DNA of 64,000 nt. Source: Oscillibacter sp. GTDB taxonomy: Bacteria; Bacillota; Clostridia; Oscillospirales; Oscillospiraceae. Positions 63,197 through 64,000 of the stretch are shown here, in pieces; the stretch's first letter is position 1, and each line of letters opens with the position of its first letter. The notes beneath the pieces were generated by a model that was not told where the DNA came from, did not search any database, and was given only the letters and a program-made list of their open reading frames with translations. The position numbers were made by a program, and so were the translations under genes. The stretch covers positions 1-64,000 of the forward strand of contig JAAVHC010000002.1 in the NCBI GenBank assembly GCA_014799925.1. The letters run 5' to 3'.

Positions 63197-64000
63197 TGAG
63201 CAGGGACGCTATGTGATGCGGGACTATCAGGCAAAGCCGCCTTTTTCCAGCTTCCTTCCCGGTATTGCCGGACCTATGGGCGTACCGGCCTGGTGCTGCT
63301 ACAACAACCGGGGACAGGCGGTATGCAGCTTCGGCGCAAAGGACAAGGACCACGCCATTATGGAGTTCTCCCCTGCCCATACCGCGTACCAGAACGTAAG
63401 CCGCACGGGTTTCCGGACCTTCTGTAAAACAGACGGGACATACCGGGAACTGTTTACCGGCGTCTGCGACATGCACATCGGCATGAGCGAGGTGGAAATC
63501 ACCTGCCGGGAGGGCGGTCTGGAGGCTTCCGCCCTCTACTTTGGCGTGCCCGGCGAGCGGACGGCGGCATTGGCACGGATACTGACCGTGCGCAATATCG
63601 AAAAGGCGCCTGTCACGCTGGAGCTGCTGGACGGGATGCCGGCCCTGGTGCCCTACGGCGTGGATCAGGATGCGCTGAAAAATATGGCGAATCTGGCGAA
63701 GGCCTGGATGCAGGCGGAGGATGCGGATACGGGCCGGACCTGCTTCCGCGTACGCGCCTCTATGGCGGATACCGCGCAGGTGACGGAGGTCAGAGGCTGC
63801 AACTTCTGCCTGGCCTGGGATGAGACGGGAAACAGTCTGCGCCCGCTGGTCCAGCCGGAGCTGGTGTTCGGGCTGGATACTTCCCTGGCAAGGCCGGAGG
63901 GGTTCCTGCGGATGCCGCTGGAGGAGCTTTGCGCCCTGCCGCAGATGACGGAAAATCACTTCCCGTGCTGCTTCCTGCCCCGGAAGGCGCTTCTCCGGCC
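63189..64000 (+). CDS. GH94-type phosphorylase, N-terminal part (cut by window end)
   Basis: The frame is open from ATG 63,189 to the end of the window, giving 270 residues. The start FLPGIAGPMGVPAWCCYNN, then ASFG-like VCSFGAKDKDHAIMEFSPA and GFRTFCK, recalls the N-domain of 1,2-beta-oligoglucan phosphorylases (SOGP, near 1,100 residues). That assignment is from memory of the family and needs the missing catalytic half. AAGGAGGAGAAAAG precedes the start, inside the end of the upstream gene. Two adjacent GH94 genes suggest a beta-glucan phosphorolysis pair. Confidence 0.75.
   Translation, partial: MFDEQGRYVMRDYQAKPPFSSFLPGIAGPMGVPAWCCYNNRGQAVCSFGAKDKDHAIMEFSPAHTAYQNVSRTGFRTFCKTDGTYRELFTGVCDMHIGMSEVEITCREGGLEASALYFGVPGERTAALARILTVRNIEKAPVTLELLDGMPALVPYGVDQDALKNMANLAKAWMQAEDADTGRTCFRVRASMADTAQVTEVRGCNFCLAWDETGNSLRPLVQPELVFGLDTSLARPEGFLRMPLEELCALPQMTENHFPCCFLPRKALLR

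Overview
The window looks like a chromosomal stretch from a high-GC, Gram-positive anaerobe of the class Clostridia, most likely the Oscillospiraceae (Oscillibacter/Lawsonibacter-like). The basis is the roughly 60% GC, strong AGGAGG-type ribosome binding sites, TTGACA/TATAAT promoters, T-box control of ilvB, archaeal-type ProS, the two-subunit iron-sulfur serine dehydratase, several SLH-domain surface proteins and BlaI/BlaR1-like and PadR/DUF2812 regulators. The taxon is inferred from gene content, not from a search. No tRNA, rRNA, phage, CRISPR array or intact insertion sequence was recognised.

Layout. Positions 1-7,700: hairpin-rich repeats, a small P-loop protein, trmB, a chemoreceptor with an extracytoplasmic CZB domain, a double-headed SLH lysozyme and a vWA protein. 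7,800-16,400: leuS, an SDR reductase, ackA, tmcAL, a DUF3298 lipoprotein and an M17 aminopeptidase. 16,400-24,000: rpoC and rpoB on the minus strand. 24,200-31,300: a 1,286-residue BspA-type surface protein, a metallo-hydrolase, an RluA-type pseudouridine synthase and a DEDD exonuclease. 31,300-36,000: two regulator modules, first BlaI plus an M56-M23 fusion behind a double operator, then a PadR/DUF2812 operon. 36,000-42,000: PfkB kinase, SleB-like hydrolase, TIGR04255 protein, DegV, and sdaAB/sdaAA. 42,000-51,000: an XRE regulator, a NatAB-type ABC exporter, a GreA-type factor, an SLH-NlpC-like protein, proS, and an XRE/ABC exporter pair. 51,000-60,000: T-box-controlled ilvB-ilvN-ilvC, a metallo-hydrolase, a transglutaminase-like protein, ilvD and a DUF815 ATPase. 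60,000-64,000: two overlapping GH94-type phosphorylase genes, the second cut by the window end.

How the genes connect. ilvB, ilvN, ilvC and ilvD supply the shared steps of branched-chain amino acid synthesis, and the T-box leader senses an uncharged tRNA (GTC, valine, is the likely specifier). sdaAB/sdaAA feed serine to pyruvate, and ackA makes ATP from acetyl phosphate. Three SLH proteins plus cell-wall hydrolase domains (GH24, GH25, M23, SleB, NlpC-like) point to an actively remodelled surface. The PadR-type promoter at 34,455 is nearly copied in front of the ABC exporter at 42,446, suggesting a small shared regulon.

The most unusual content is intergenic. At least four families of short structured repeats recur between genes. 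Two of them show compensatory base-pair changes between copies that can be counted by eye, so they behave as structured RNA/DNA elements rather than random spacer.
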